From Acidobacteriota bacterium (GTDB lineage: Bacteria > Acidobacteriota > Terriglobia > Terriglobales > Acidobacteriaceae), in assembly GCA_021841795.1 (NCBI GenBank), contig JAKCDN010000030.1:1-13731 (forward strand): a stretch of DNA of 13,731 nt. Reading direction: 5' to 3'. A program made the translations under genes and the position numbers. The notes under the pieces are model-generated. The model was given only the letters and a program-made list of their open reading frames with translations. It did not search any database and was not told the DNA's origin. This document shows positions 1 through 6,052 of the stretch, in pieces. The stretch's first letter is position 1, and each line of letters begins with the position of its first letter.

Positions 1-100
1 TGCGTCTTTATGGGTTGTCTGGGGTTCATCGCTGCGACAGCTGACTGCCATCGCGGGGCGCCAGGCGTGTGATAAGCGGTCGGAACACAGGCGCAACTTA

Positions 101-129
101 CCCGCGCTGCCCCACGGCAGTCTCGCGGG
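101..129 (-). terminator. stem-loop downstream of the cold-shock gene, terminator-like
   Basis: On either strand the segment can pair CCCGCG (101-106) with CGCGGG (124-129) and CTGCC (107-111) with GGCAG (116-120), leaving a 4-nt loop and a 3-nt bulge. It lies 23 bp beyond the stop codon of the minus-strand cold-shock gene, where a transcript end is expected. No clear U-tract follows on the minus strand, so intrinsic termination is inferred from position and stem strength only. Confidence 0.45.
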
Positions 130-151
130 ATCAAGCAAAAGCTATTGGCAC

Positions 152-382
152 CTAAGCCGCGTTGTGAGCAGCATCCCGTAGACGAACCACGGCGTCCGCC
201 TGGGGGCCTTTCTGCCCTTCGACAATGTCGAACTCAACCTCATCGCCTTCTTTGAGCGTTTTGTACCCGTCCAGCTGGATTGCGGAGTAGTGAACGAATA
301 CATCTGGCCCGTCTTCACGTCCGATGAATCCGTAGCCCTTGGCGTTGTTAAACCACTTGACCTTTCCCTTGTACTGAGCCAC
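152..382 (-). CDS. csp: cold-shock domain protein (CspA family)
   Basis: Small cytoplasmic single-stranded nucleic-acid-binding protein of the CspA family, which act as RNA chaperones that melt mRNA structure in the cold or in stationary phase. The 76-residue product is one cold-shock domain: it opens with the family's KGKVKWFN stretch, has RNP1 (KGYGFI, residues 15-20) and RNP2 (VFVHY, 28-32), and ends in a short charged tail slightly longer than usual. The start is GTG (plus-strand bases 380-382), chosen because it gives the standard family N-terminus and has AGGA a few bases upstream. The gene is transcribed alone or after the Nudix gene, which lies 195 bp upstream on the same strand. Whether it is cold-induced cannot be read from the sequence. 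Family assignment is very secure. Confidence 0.96.
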   Translation of the reverse strand: MAQYKGKVKWFNNAKGYGFIGREDGPDVFVHYSAIQLDGYKTLKEGDEVEFDIVEGQKGPQADAVVRLRDAAHNAA

Positions 383-577
383 AGGTTCCTGCCTTCCTTT
401 TGTGCTTCCAGGGCAACAGTGATAGTTATGGGGGGAACACCGTACCCTATTGGCTAGGACGCGGTGTATTGTCGAAAGGTTGGCTCGGATTTTTTCGTCC
501 CGCCAAACCCCGCCGGGCCTGTTTCAGCCTCGTCCCGCGGCCCCTGCTGCGCACTCTTCAGGATTGAATGCCTGCGG

Positions 578-1234
578 CTATCTTCCCCGGCGGCTCTGCA
601 TCCGTGCGTACAGCAGAACGCTGGTCATGGTTTTCCCGTCCAGAATCGCGCCTTTATCGATCATCTTTAACAGTTCCGATAATTTAACCAGCCGTAATTC
701 AATCTCTTCGTCCTCTTCCGGACGGGCTTCGCCGGGCTCAAGACCCTCCGCCAGAAACACCTTCATCGACTCGCCAAGAAACCCCGGGCTGGCGTAATAC
801 TCCACCAGGGGACGCCATCTCTTCGCCCTGTAGCCCGTCTCTTCCGCCAGCTCCCGCTGCGCGCCCTCCACCGGCGTCTCGCCCGCGTCCAGCTTGCCCG
901 CCGGCAACTCCCACAGATACTGGTTCGCCGCGTGCCGATACTGCCGCTCCATCACGATCCACGGATCGCGCTTGCTCTTCGAGCTGTCGATCGCCAGAAT
1001 CACCACGCTGCCGTTGTGGCGAATCACCTCGCGCTCATTCTCCCGGCCGCCCGGCTCGATCAGCCGGTCGTGGTTCACCCGGAACAGCGGACACTCGAAG
1101 ACCACCTGCGAGCTCAGGATCGTCGCCTGCTCCGCCTTGGCGCGCTTCTGCGTCCTCTTCGTCCCGGCGGCTCTGCTCCCGGCTGCGCTGCCCTTCGTCT
1201 TCGTCCTGGTTCCGGCTTTCGTCTTCGTCGGCAT
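578..1234 (-). CDS. Nudix hydrolase, ADP-ribose pyrophosphatase (NudF) type
   Basis: Predicted Mg2+-dependent pyrophosphohydrolase that cleaves a nucleoside diphosphate linked to another moiety, most likely ADP-ribose to AMP and ribose 5-phosphate. The complete Nudix box GX5EX7REUXEEXGU is present at residues 113-135, beginning GKLDAGE and containing REL and EETG. The preceding WELPAG and following YYASPG segments are typical of the ADP-ribose pyrophosphatase branch. The 218 residues begin with about 35 residues rich in Lys, Arg, Thr and Ala that are not part of the Nudix fold; the conserved part starts near VVFECPLFRV (44-53). The ATG has a good ribosome-binding site (GAGGGAGAAG) upstream, so the basic tail is probably translated. 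The gene faces away from bshC. Substrate is inferred from subfamily resemblance; another nucleoside-diphosphate substrate is possible. Confidence 0.9.
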   Translation of the reverse strand: MPTKTKAGTRTKTKGSAAGSRAAGTKRTQKRAKAEQATILSSQVVFECPLFRVNHDRLIEPGGRENEREVIRHNGSVVILAIDSSKSKRDPWIVMERQYRHAANQYLWELPAGKLDAGETPVEGAQRELAEETGYRAKRWRPLVEYYASPGFLGESMKVFLAEGLEPGEARPEEDEEIELRLVKLSELLKMIDKGAILDGKTMTSVLLYARMQSRRGR

Positions 1235-1545
1235 GGCGGATTCTTCTCCCTCGTGCGCAATCTACGACGAGTATACCCATTGCGCTTCACTCTCCCGCCG
1301 GTTCTGCATCGAACCGCGCTGCCGTGGCATCCTTAATGGAGCGACAGGCAAGTACCCTTCACGCCCATGCGGCCGCATTCCGGCTCCATGGGCCGCGGGC
1401 AATCGTCCCTGCCCGCTCCGCTCCGCCGCCTGCAGTCTGTGCGGCCTGCGTTGCGCGTCACGGCCGGTTGCGCATGCCGCAATCCAGTGCCCGCCTGTGC
1501 GCCATTGCAATCCTGAACCCTGGCAGCAGCGAGAATGAGCCGCAA
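1235..1545. other. intergenic region between divergent Nudix gene and bshC
   Basis: The 311 bp between the two divergent start codons must hold both promoters. On the minus strand a TATACT (plus-strand bases 1270-1275) lies 36 bp before the Nudix ATG and is a possible -10 box, but no convincing -35 is seen. No promoter for bshC is obvious. The bshC frame stays open back to 1324, but these 74 codons show no family similarity, and I regard them as non-coding. No other gene is seen. Confidence 0.4.
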
Positions 1546-3156
1546 GTGAACGAGACCGCAACCGCAGAGTGTATTCCCGTGTCCGCCATGCCGGCGCAAA
1601 CCCGGCTCTACGTGGATTTTTGCGCCCGCGCGCTGGGCGCATGGCTGCCCGCCGACGATTGCAACCGCGCCCGCCCTCCGCTGCCCGCGCACTGGACCCC
1701 GCTGGTGCAGCTTCTCGCCGCCCAGAATCCCCACTGCCCCGCGTCCATCGACGCGCTCCGGCAGGGCGCCGGCGTCGTCGTCACCGGCCAGCAGGTCGGG
1801 CTCTTCGGCGGACCGCTCTACACCCCGCTCAAGGCTGCCACCGCCATTGCTCGCGCCCGGCAGTCCTCCGCCGCCGGCCATCCGCACGTGCCCGTCTTCT
1901 GGCTCGCCAGTGAAGATCATGACTTCGCCGAGATCAACCACGTCGCCTGGCCCGGCCATCGCGAGCTGGCCGAGCTCGCCTACGATGCCGCGCCGCCTCT
2001 GCCCATCCCCGCCGGGCGCGTCCTGCTCGACGATTCCATTACCGCCCTCGCCCAGCGCGCGGCAGAGATCCTCGGTCCCTCCGATGCCACCGATGCCCTG
2101 CTCGCGGCCTATACTCCGGGCCGCAGCTTTGCCCAGGCATTCGCCCACTTCTATGCCCGCCTCTTTGCCGGCCAGGGGCTCCTCGTCATCGACGCCGCCG
2201 ACCGCCAGTTCCATCGCCTCGGCGCCCCCGTGCTCCGCGCCGCCATCGAGCGCGCCGACGAGTTTCACAACGCCTTGATCGAGCGCGGCCAGGCCCTGCT
2301 CGCCGCCGGCTATCACCAGCAGGTCGCCGTCGCTCCCCAGTCCAGCCTCCTGTTCCTCATTGACCCAGCCTCCGGCGCGCGCATCGCCCTCAAGCGCATC
2401 GCACCCTCCGCCGCTGAGCCCGCCGGGCTCTGGCAGGCTGCCGCGCCCGCGGGCCTCTTGCGCCTCTCCACTCCCGATCTCCTGGGCGTGCTCGACAGCG
2501 AGCCCGAGCGCATCTCCCCCGCCGCGCTCCTCCGGCCCGTCTTTCAGGATTTTCTCTTTGCCACCTCCGCCCAGGTCGGCGGGCCCGCTGAAATCGCCTA
2601 CCTCGCCCAGTCCTCCGTGCTCTTCGAGCGCATTCTCGGCTGCCAGACGCCCCCCATTGCCCGTTTCTCCGCCACCCTCGTCGAGCCTCAGACCGCCGAC
2701 CTTCTCCGCCGCCACGAGCTCGCCATCGAGTCGCTCTTCGCCGAGGAGAACCCCGGCGCCCTCGCGCTCCGCCTCGCCGCCCGCTCCATGCCGCCCGAGA
2801 CCAAAAGAAAACTCGCCGCCGCCGGCAACGCCATGGATGCCGAGCTCACCTCCCTCGTCGAGTGGCTGCAATCCCAGGACAAGGGGCTCGGCCAGTCCGC
2901 CGAAACGGCCGCCGGCAAGATCCGCTACCAGATGGGCCGCCTGCGCACCCTGGCCGCCAACTTCCAGTTGCAGCGCGAGGCCACCCTCGCCCGGCATGCC
3001 AACGCCATCTTCCATGCCCTCTATCCCGGCGGCGTCTTGCAGGAGCGCGTCCACGGCGCGGCCTACTACTTTGCCCGCTACGGCCTCGATCTCGCCGAGC
3101 TGCTCTGCCGCCGCGCTGCCGATGGCTGCTCCGGCCACAGCGCCATCTGGCTCTGA
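1546..3156 (+). CDS. bshC: bacillithiol biosynthesis cysteine-adding enzyme BshC
   Basis: Cytoplasmic enzyme proposed to add cysteine to glucosaminyl-malate in the last step of bacillithiol synthesis, giving the low-molecular-weight thiol used for redox buffering in lineages that lack glutathione. Family signatures are clear: TGQQVGLFGGPLYTPLKA (about residues 80-97), the nucleotidyl-transferase-like FWLASEDHDFAEINH (118-132), a helical middle to C-terminal part, and LYPGGVLQER followed by YYFARYGLDL near the end. From the GTG at 1546 the product is 536 residues, the usual family length, and its N-terminus (CIPVSAMPAQTRLYVDF) matches where family members begin. The ribosome-binding site there is weak. 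A start at ATG 1588 would shorten the protein by 14 residues; an upstream ATG at 1324 would add 74 unrelated residues. No other bsh gene is in the window. Identity is secure, the exact start less so. Confidence 0.93.
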   Translation: MNETATAECIPVSAMPAQTRLYVDFCARALGAWLPADDCNRARPPLPAHWTPLVQLLAAQNPHCPASIDALRQGAGVVVTGQQVGLFGGPLYTPLKAATAIARARQSSAAGHPHVPVFWLASEDHDFAEINHVAWPGHRELAELAYDAAPPLPIPAGRVLLDDSITALAQRAAEILGPSDATDALLAAYTPGRSFAQAFAHFYARLFAGQGLLVIDAADRQFHRLGAPVLRAAIERADEFHNALIERGQALLAAGYHQQVAVAPQSSLLFLIDPASGARIALKRIAPSAAEPAGLWQAAAPAGLLRLSTPDLLGVLDSEPERISPAALLRPVFQDFLFATSAQVGGPAEIAYLAQSSVLFERILGCQTPPIARFSATLVEPQTADLLRRHELAIESLFAEENPGALALRLAARSMPPETKRKLAAAGNAMDAELTSLVEWLQSQDKGLGQSAETAAGKIRYQMGRLRTLAANFQLQREATLARHANAIFHALYPGGVLQERVHGAAYYFARYGLDLAELLCRRAADGCSGHSAIWL

Positions 3157-3315
3157 GGCCCTGCCGTCCCCGCCGCGCCAATTTTCCTGCTCCGCTTTGC
3201 CGACTATTTCCCCCGTTGCGCGCATACTGGTTCCAGAAGCTTCACCCAGGTCCATCGCGGCCGGCTTGCAAAACCCGGTTCGCGGCTGTTAACTCCTTTC
3301 ATGTCTAGATTCTGG

Positions 3316-3385
3316 CCGCAACCTATTGAAAGTAGGAATTTTAGTCGATTTTCCGTTCCGTAAACTATTGAAACTAAATACTTTA
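3316..3385. repeat. two 28-bp direct repeats phased by 42 bp, possible operator pair
   Basis: Copies at 3316-3343 and 3358-3385 agree at 21 of 28 positions, with a core CTATTGAAA[G/C]TA matching at 11 of 12 (3323-3334 and 3365-3376). The start-to-start distance is 42 bp, about four helical turns, so both cores would face the same side of the DNA. The first core is also flanked by CCTA and TAGG. The pair lies in the AT-rich island about 225-290 bp before the esterase start. Binding by a regulator is inference. Confidence 0.5.
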
Positions 3386-3391
3386 TTTGCA

Positions 3392-3409
3392 GGATATATC
3401 CAGATATAT
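3392..3409. promoter_or_regulatory. GGATATATCC palindrome with GATATAT repeated one turn apart
   Basis: GGATATATCC (3392-3401) is a perfect 10-bp palindrome. The heptamer GATATAT occurs at 3393-3399 and again at 3403-3409, exactly 10 bp apart. Such spacing in an AT-rich island suggests a protein-binding site or a bend; it is only a candidate. Confidence 0.3.
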
Positions 3410-3413
3410 TTTT

Positions 3414-3465
3414 CCCCGCGCTCACCCCGCCCCCCGTCCCGCAAACCCCGTAAAAACCCCTCCCC
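3414..3465 (-). other. C-run cluster: G-quadruplex candidate on the minus strand
   Basis: C-runs of 4, 6, 3, 4, 4 and 4 bases sit at 3425-3428, 3430-3435, 3438-3440, 3446-3449, 3457-3460 and 3462-3465, separated by loops of 1, 2, 5, 7 and 1 bases; another CCCC is at 3414-3417. Read on the minus strand, this satisfies the usual rule of four G-runs of at least three with loops of 1-7, several times over. A transcript of the plus strand would be C-rich, so any quadruplex would form in the DNA. Confidence 0.5.
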
Positions 3466-3577
3466 GCACGCTGTTTGCATCGGAATCAGTGCAAAAAACG
3501 CCCCGGTCCATCCCTCGCCCCGCGCACATGCTCCCGCGGCCGCTCATTCCTCAGCCCTCTTCCTCCACCCCTGCCGT

Positions 3578-3604
3578 TATAATCCTCGCGAAGTCCATTG
3601 AGGT
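3578..3604 (+). promoter_or_regulatory. possible -10 box and ribosome-binding site of the esterase gene
   Basis: A perfect TATAAT (3578-3583) lies 25 bp before the ATG at 3609, but no good -35 is seen 16-18 bp upstream. GAGG (3600-3603) is a plausible Shine-Dalgarno, 5 bp before the ATG, and supports this start. The implied leader would be very short. Confidence 0.4.
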
Positions 3605-3608
3605 TTCC

Positions 3609-4550
3609 ATGCACCGCATTTTCGCCACTCTCTTCCTCGCATCGCTTGCCTTTCCCGCCGCCGCCCAGACCGTCTCCTGCGCCACTCCCGGAACCGACAA
3701 TGCCTTCCTCGGTGTCCAGACCATCCGCCTCTGGCCGGGGCCCGCGCCCGAAGCCACCGGCGACACCTGCTTCGACATCCCCGCCCTCACCCTGCTCGAA
3801 CCCCGAAAAGGCTCCGCCAACGGCTCCGCCGTTCTCATCTTCCCCGGCGGCGGTTACGCTGCCCTGGCCGGCGATCTTGAGGGTGGGCAGGTGGCGGACT
3901 GGTTTACCGCCCGCGGCTTCCGCGCCTTCATCCTCAGCTACCGCCTCACCTCGCACGGCTACGTGCTCCCGGTGCCGCTGCTCGACGCCCGCCGCGCCAT
4001 CCAGACCGTGCGCGCCCGCGCGGCCGACTATCACATCGATCCCAACCGCATTGTCGTCATCGGCTTCTCCGCCGGCGGACATCTGGCCGCTCTCGCCGGC
4101 ACCCAGTTCCTCCCCGGCGATCCCGGCTCCGACGACCCCATCGCCCGCGTCTCCAGCCGGCCTGACTTCCTCGTCCTCGGCTATCCCTGGCTCGGCGCCA
4201 TCACCACCGACACCTCCCACCTCAGCTACTGCAAGAGCTTCAAGCTCATGGACCAGTGCGACGCCCTGCGCGCCAAATACGATCCCGATCTCTTCGTCAC
4301 CAAAGACACGCCGCCCGCCTTCATCTACCACACCTTCAACGACCGCACCGTCCCCATCGAGCAGACCCTGCGCTTTTATGAGGCCCTGGTCAAGGCTGGC
4401 GTCCCCTCCGAGTACCACGTCTTCGCCAACGGCGCTCACGGCAGCGGCCTCGGCAAAGGCGATCCCTCGCTCGACATGTGGCCCGCTCTGCTCGAAAACT
4501 GGCTGCGCGCTCAGGGCCTCATGACTGCCCAGAAACCGGCTCAGCCGTGA
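3609..4550 (+). CDS. secreted alpha/beta-hydrolase, acetyl-esterase / esterase-lipase family
   Basis: Predicted exported carboxylesterase with the alpha/beta-hydrolase fold, related to the Aes/acetyl xylan esterase group (esterase/lipase, COG0657 type). The 313-residue product starts with a signal peptide (MHRIFATLFLASLAFPAAAQ, cleavage after about residue 19 or 20). The oxyanion-hole segment FPGGGY is at 78-83, the nucleophile motif GFSAGG gives Ser154, and candidate acid and base residues are Asp245 (FNDRTVP) and His277 (NGAHGSG). Four cysteines (24, 54, 208, 217) in the exported part could form disulfides. The ATG at 3609 has GAGG upstream and places the signal peptide at the N-terminus; an upstream in-frame ATG at 3387 would bury it behind 74 residues. 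The gene stands alone, followed by a strong stem-loop. Substrate is unknown; deacetylation of plant-type polysaccharides is a reasonable guess. Confidence 0.88.
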   Translation: MHRIFATLFLASLAFPAAAQTVSCATPGTDNAFLGVQTIRLWPGPAPEATGDTCFDIPALTLLEPRKGSANGSAVLIFPGGGYAALAGDLEGGQVADWFTARGFRAFILSYRLTSHGYVLPVPLLDARRAIQTVRARAADYHIDPNRIVVIGFSAGGHLAALAGTQFLPGDPGSDDPIARVSSRPDFLVLGYPWLGAITTDTSHLSYCKSFKLMDQCDALRAKYDPDLFVTKDTPPAFIYHTFNDRTVPIEQTLRFYEALVKAGVPSEYHVFANGAHGSGLGKGDPSLDMWPALLENWLRAQGLMTAQKPAQP

Positions 4551-4598
4551 TTCACTCCGCCGCAATCTCTCCGTGGCAAAATATGCTGGAAATTAAGA

Positions 4599-4651
4599 AG
4601 CGGGCCGCCGGTATGGGGAGTGGAAGGATATCCCGCAACCGGCTGCCCGCT
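4599..4651. terminator. long stem-loop after the esterase gene
   Basis: Bases 4599-4612 and 4638-4651 form 14-bp arms with a single mismatch around a 25-nt loop, in which GGGA (4616-4619) and TCCC (4631-4634) could pair further. A smaller hairpin follows at 4653-4668 (GACCC, 6-nt loop, GGGTC). The structure begins 48 bp after the esterase stop and ends 133 bp before the atp promoter, so it probably ends or protects the esterase transcript. No U-tract follows, so it is not a textbook intrinsic terminator. Confidence 0.5.
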
Positions 4652-4722
4652 GGACCCTGGACCGGGTCTAGGTGGTACCTTTAAGTGTAGGACGGTTTCA
4701 GACAAAATCAAGCCCTTTTTTG

Positions 4723-4754
4723 CACGAAGTTTCCCCCTTCGTGACCAGGGTCAC
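4723..4754. promoter_or_regulatory. two overlapping inverted repeats upstream of the atp promoter, operator candidate
   Basis: CACGAAG (4723-4729) and CTTCGTG (4737-4743) form a perfect 7-bp inverted repeat with a 7-base spacer. GTGACC (4741-4746) and GGTCAC (4749-4754) form a perfect 6-bp inverted repeat with a 2-base spacer. They share GTG (4741-4743). The pair ends 29 bp before the -35 box of the atp promoter, a usual place for an activator or repressor site. Regulator unknown. Confidence 0.45.
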
Positions 4755-4783
4755 AGCCATCTGTGCTGGAGCCCCTGCGCACG

Positions 4784-4812
4784 TTGACTTGAGGGTTTTC
4801 CCTTGGTACAAA
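4784..4812 (+). promoter_or_regulatory. sigma70-like promoter of the atp operon
   Basis: TTGACT (4784-4789) matches the -35 consensus at 5 of 6 positions. TACAAA (4807-4812) matches the -10 consensus at 4 of 6. The spacer is exactly 17 bp. Transcription would start near 4819, giving a leader of about 50 nt before the first ATP synthase gene. No clear Shine-Dalgarno precedes the ATG at 4869; the nearest purine run (GGAAA, 4842-4846) is too far away. Confidence 0.6.
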
Positions 4813-4868
4813 AGAGGGTTCCACCAATACAACCTTCTCCTGGAAATCTGCACTAGCCTATTACAGCC

Positions 4869-5324
4869 ATGCAAGACATCGTTCGACAACTCGGAGAGCT
4901 TCTCGTCAGCGCGATCCCGACTGCGCTCCTCTTTCTGGTGCTCGTCGCCGCATATCAGATTCTGGTGCAGGGGCCGCTGTCCGCCGTCCTCGCCAGACGC
5001 CGCGCGTTGACTGAAGGCGCCATGGAGGACGCGCGCAAGGCCGTCGCTGCCGCCGAGGCCAAAGCCCAGGAATATGCCGAGCGTCTGCGGCAGGCACGGG
5101 GCGAGGCCTTTAAACTGCGCGAGCTGCGCGCACAAAAATGGAATGCGGAGCGTGACTCCGCGCTCGATGCCGCGCGCCAGGCCGCCGGGCTGAAAGTGCG
5201 CCAGGCCAAGGCGGAGATCGAAGCTGAGGCCGTGGCGGCCAGGGCCGCGCTCCAGGCTGCGGCATCCGATCTTGCCGGCCAGGCCCTTCGCGCCATTCTT
5301 CCAGCCGCCGGGGGGGCCCGTTGA
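4869..5324 (+). CDS. atpF: ATP synthase Fo subunit b, first copy (b'-type)
   Basis: Peripheral-stalk subunit of F1Fo ATP synthase: one membrane anchor and a long cytoplasmic helix that holds delta and the alpha3beta3 head against rotation. The 151-residue product has a hydrophobic segment at about residues 12-33 (LVSAIPTALLFLVLVAAYQ), then a GPL-x-x-VLARR turn and an Ala/Glu/Lys/Arg-rich helix to the end, the usual b layout at the usual length. It is the first gene of the operon and overlaps the next b gene by 4 bp, so the stalk is probably a b/b' heterodimer. The ATG lacks a good Shine-Dalgarno. Sequence alone does not settle which of the two genes should be called b and which b'. The family call rests on topology and context. 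Confidence 0.88.
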   Translation: MQDIVRQLGELLVSAIPTALLFLVLVAAYQILVQGPLSAVLARRRALTEGAMEDARKAVAAAEAKAQEYAERLRQARGEAFKLRELRAQKWNAERDSALDAARQAAGLKVRQAKAEIEAEAVAARAALQAAASDLAGQALRAILPAAGGAR

Positions 5325-6052
5325 GCACTTCTCTCAGATTGTTCCGTTCCGGTTTACACACCTTCGGATTGGCGGCGCTCCTGGCGCTGGCCCTGGCGCT
5401 CTCTGCGCCTGGCCGCGCGCTGGCTCAGGCCGATCAACCCGCCGCTCCGCCCGCCGCGGCGCAGACTGCCCCGCCCGCGCAGGCTGCGGACCAGGGTGAT
5501 GATGCCTTCCTGCACTCCCCGGTGGTCAGGTCCGTGGCCCGCGCGATGCACCTTCCGCTCGACGCCGCCGTGACCCTGCTGCTCGGGCTGAACTTCGCCA
5601 TCATCTTCTTCGCCATCGCGGTTCCCCTCACGCGCACCATGCCCAGGGTCATTCGCAAGCGCTCGCAGACCCTGAGCCACGAGCTCGACCTGGCGCGCAA
5701 GGCCACGGCCGACGCGCAGGCGCGCCTCAAGGCGGTCGAGGCCCAGCTTGCCGGGCTGGGCGAGGAGATTCGCAGGCTCACCGCGCAGGTCGAGCACGAC
5801 GGCCTCGAAGAGGAAAAACGCATCAAGGCCGCTATGACCGAAGAAAGCGCCCGCATCTTAAGCGCGGCTGAGCAGGAGATCGGCTCGGCGGTCACCCAGG
5901 CCAAGCGCGGCCTGCGCACCTTTGCCGCCGATCTCGCCATCGGCCACGCGGAAAAACAGATTGCGCTCACCCCCGAGACCGATCGCGCGCTGATCGCCGA
6001 GTTTGTAGCCGGTGTGGCCGGTGACGGACCAGCCCAGGGAGGCAGAAACTAG
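5321..6052 (+). CDS. atpF: ATP synthase Fo subunit b, second copy, with signal peptide and N-terminal extension
   Basis: Second peripheral-stalk subunit of the ATP synthase. At 243 residues it is far longer than the usual 155-170. The extra part is N-terminal: a signal-peptide-like stretch (hydrophobic about 15-29, likely cleavage at ALA-Q near residue 35), a Pro/Ala/Gln-rich segment of about 45 residues, then the membrane anchor at about 82-103 (VTLLLGLNFAIIFFAIAVPL) and a coiled-coil-forming charged helix from about 110 onward. Since b has its N-terminus outside, the extension would sit in the periplasm. The start is TTG at 5321, overlapping the stop of the previous gene (TTGA), which suggests translational coupling; a later TTG (5339) is possible but would cut the signal peptide. 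The stop abuts the atpH ATG. Confidence 0.88.
   Translation: MSTSLRLFRSGLHTFGLAALLALALALSAPGRALAQADQPAAPPAAAQTAPPAQAADQGDDAFLHSPVVRSVARAMHLPLDAAVTLLLGLNFAIIFFAIAVPLTRTMPRVIRKRSQTLSHELDLARKATADAQARLKAVEAQLAGLGEEIRRLTAQVEHDGLEEEKRIKAAMTEESARILSAAEQEIGSAVTQAKRGLRTFAADLAIGHAEKQIALTPETDRALIAEFVAGVAGDGPAQGGRN

Larger units (their letters stand above)
3157..3608. other. gene-free region between bshC and the esterase, with AT-rich island
   Basis: No coding sequence is supported in these 452 bp. About 3297-3413 is strikingly AT-rich compared with the GC-rich genes on both sides and carries phased direct repeats and a GGATATATCC palindrome. It is followed by a pyrimidine-rich, C-run-rich segment to about 3570 and then a TATAAT (3578-3583) just before the esterase. 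The esterase frame is open back to 3387, but those codons precede a clear signal peptide and are not translated in my reading. The region is probably a control region; a remnant of transferred DNA is the alternative. Confidence 0.5.

Noticed and set aside
1324..1545. Upstream extension of the bshC frame (74 codons)
   Set aside because: No resemblance to BshC, low-complexity Ala/Arg/Cys-rich composition, and the family N-terminus begins just after GTG 1546.
1333..3255. Very long open frame antisense to bshC (640 codons)
   Set aside because: Gly/Glu/Ala-rich shadow caused by high GC at third positions; the plus strand encodes a clear BshC.
3157..3300. Possible tRNA-like GGTTCGCG segment
   Set aside because: No matching acceptor, D or anticodon stems around it.
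3387..3608. Upstream ATG extension of the esterase
   Set aside because: It would place 74 Pro/Ser-rich residues before a clear signal peptide; ATG 3609 has its own ribosome-binding site.
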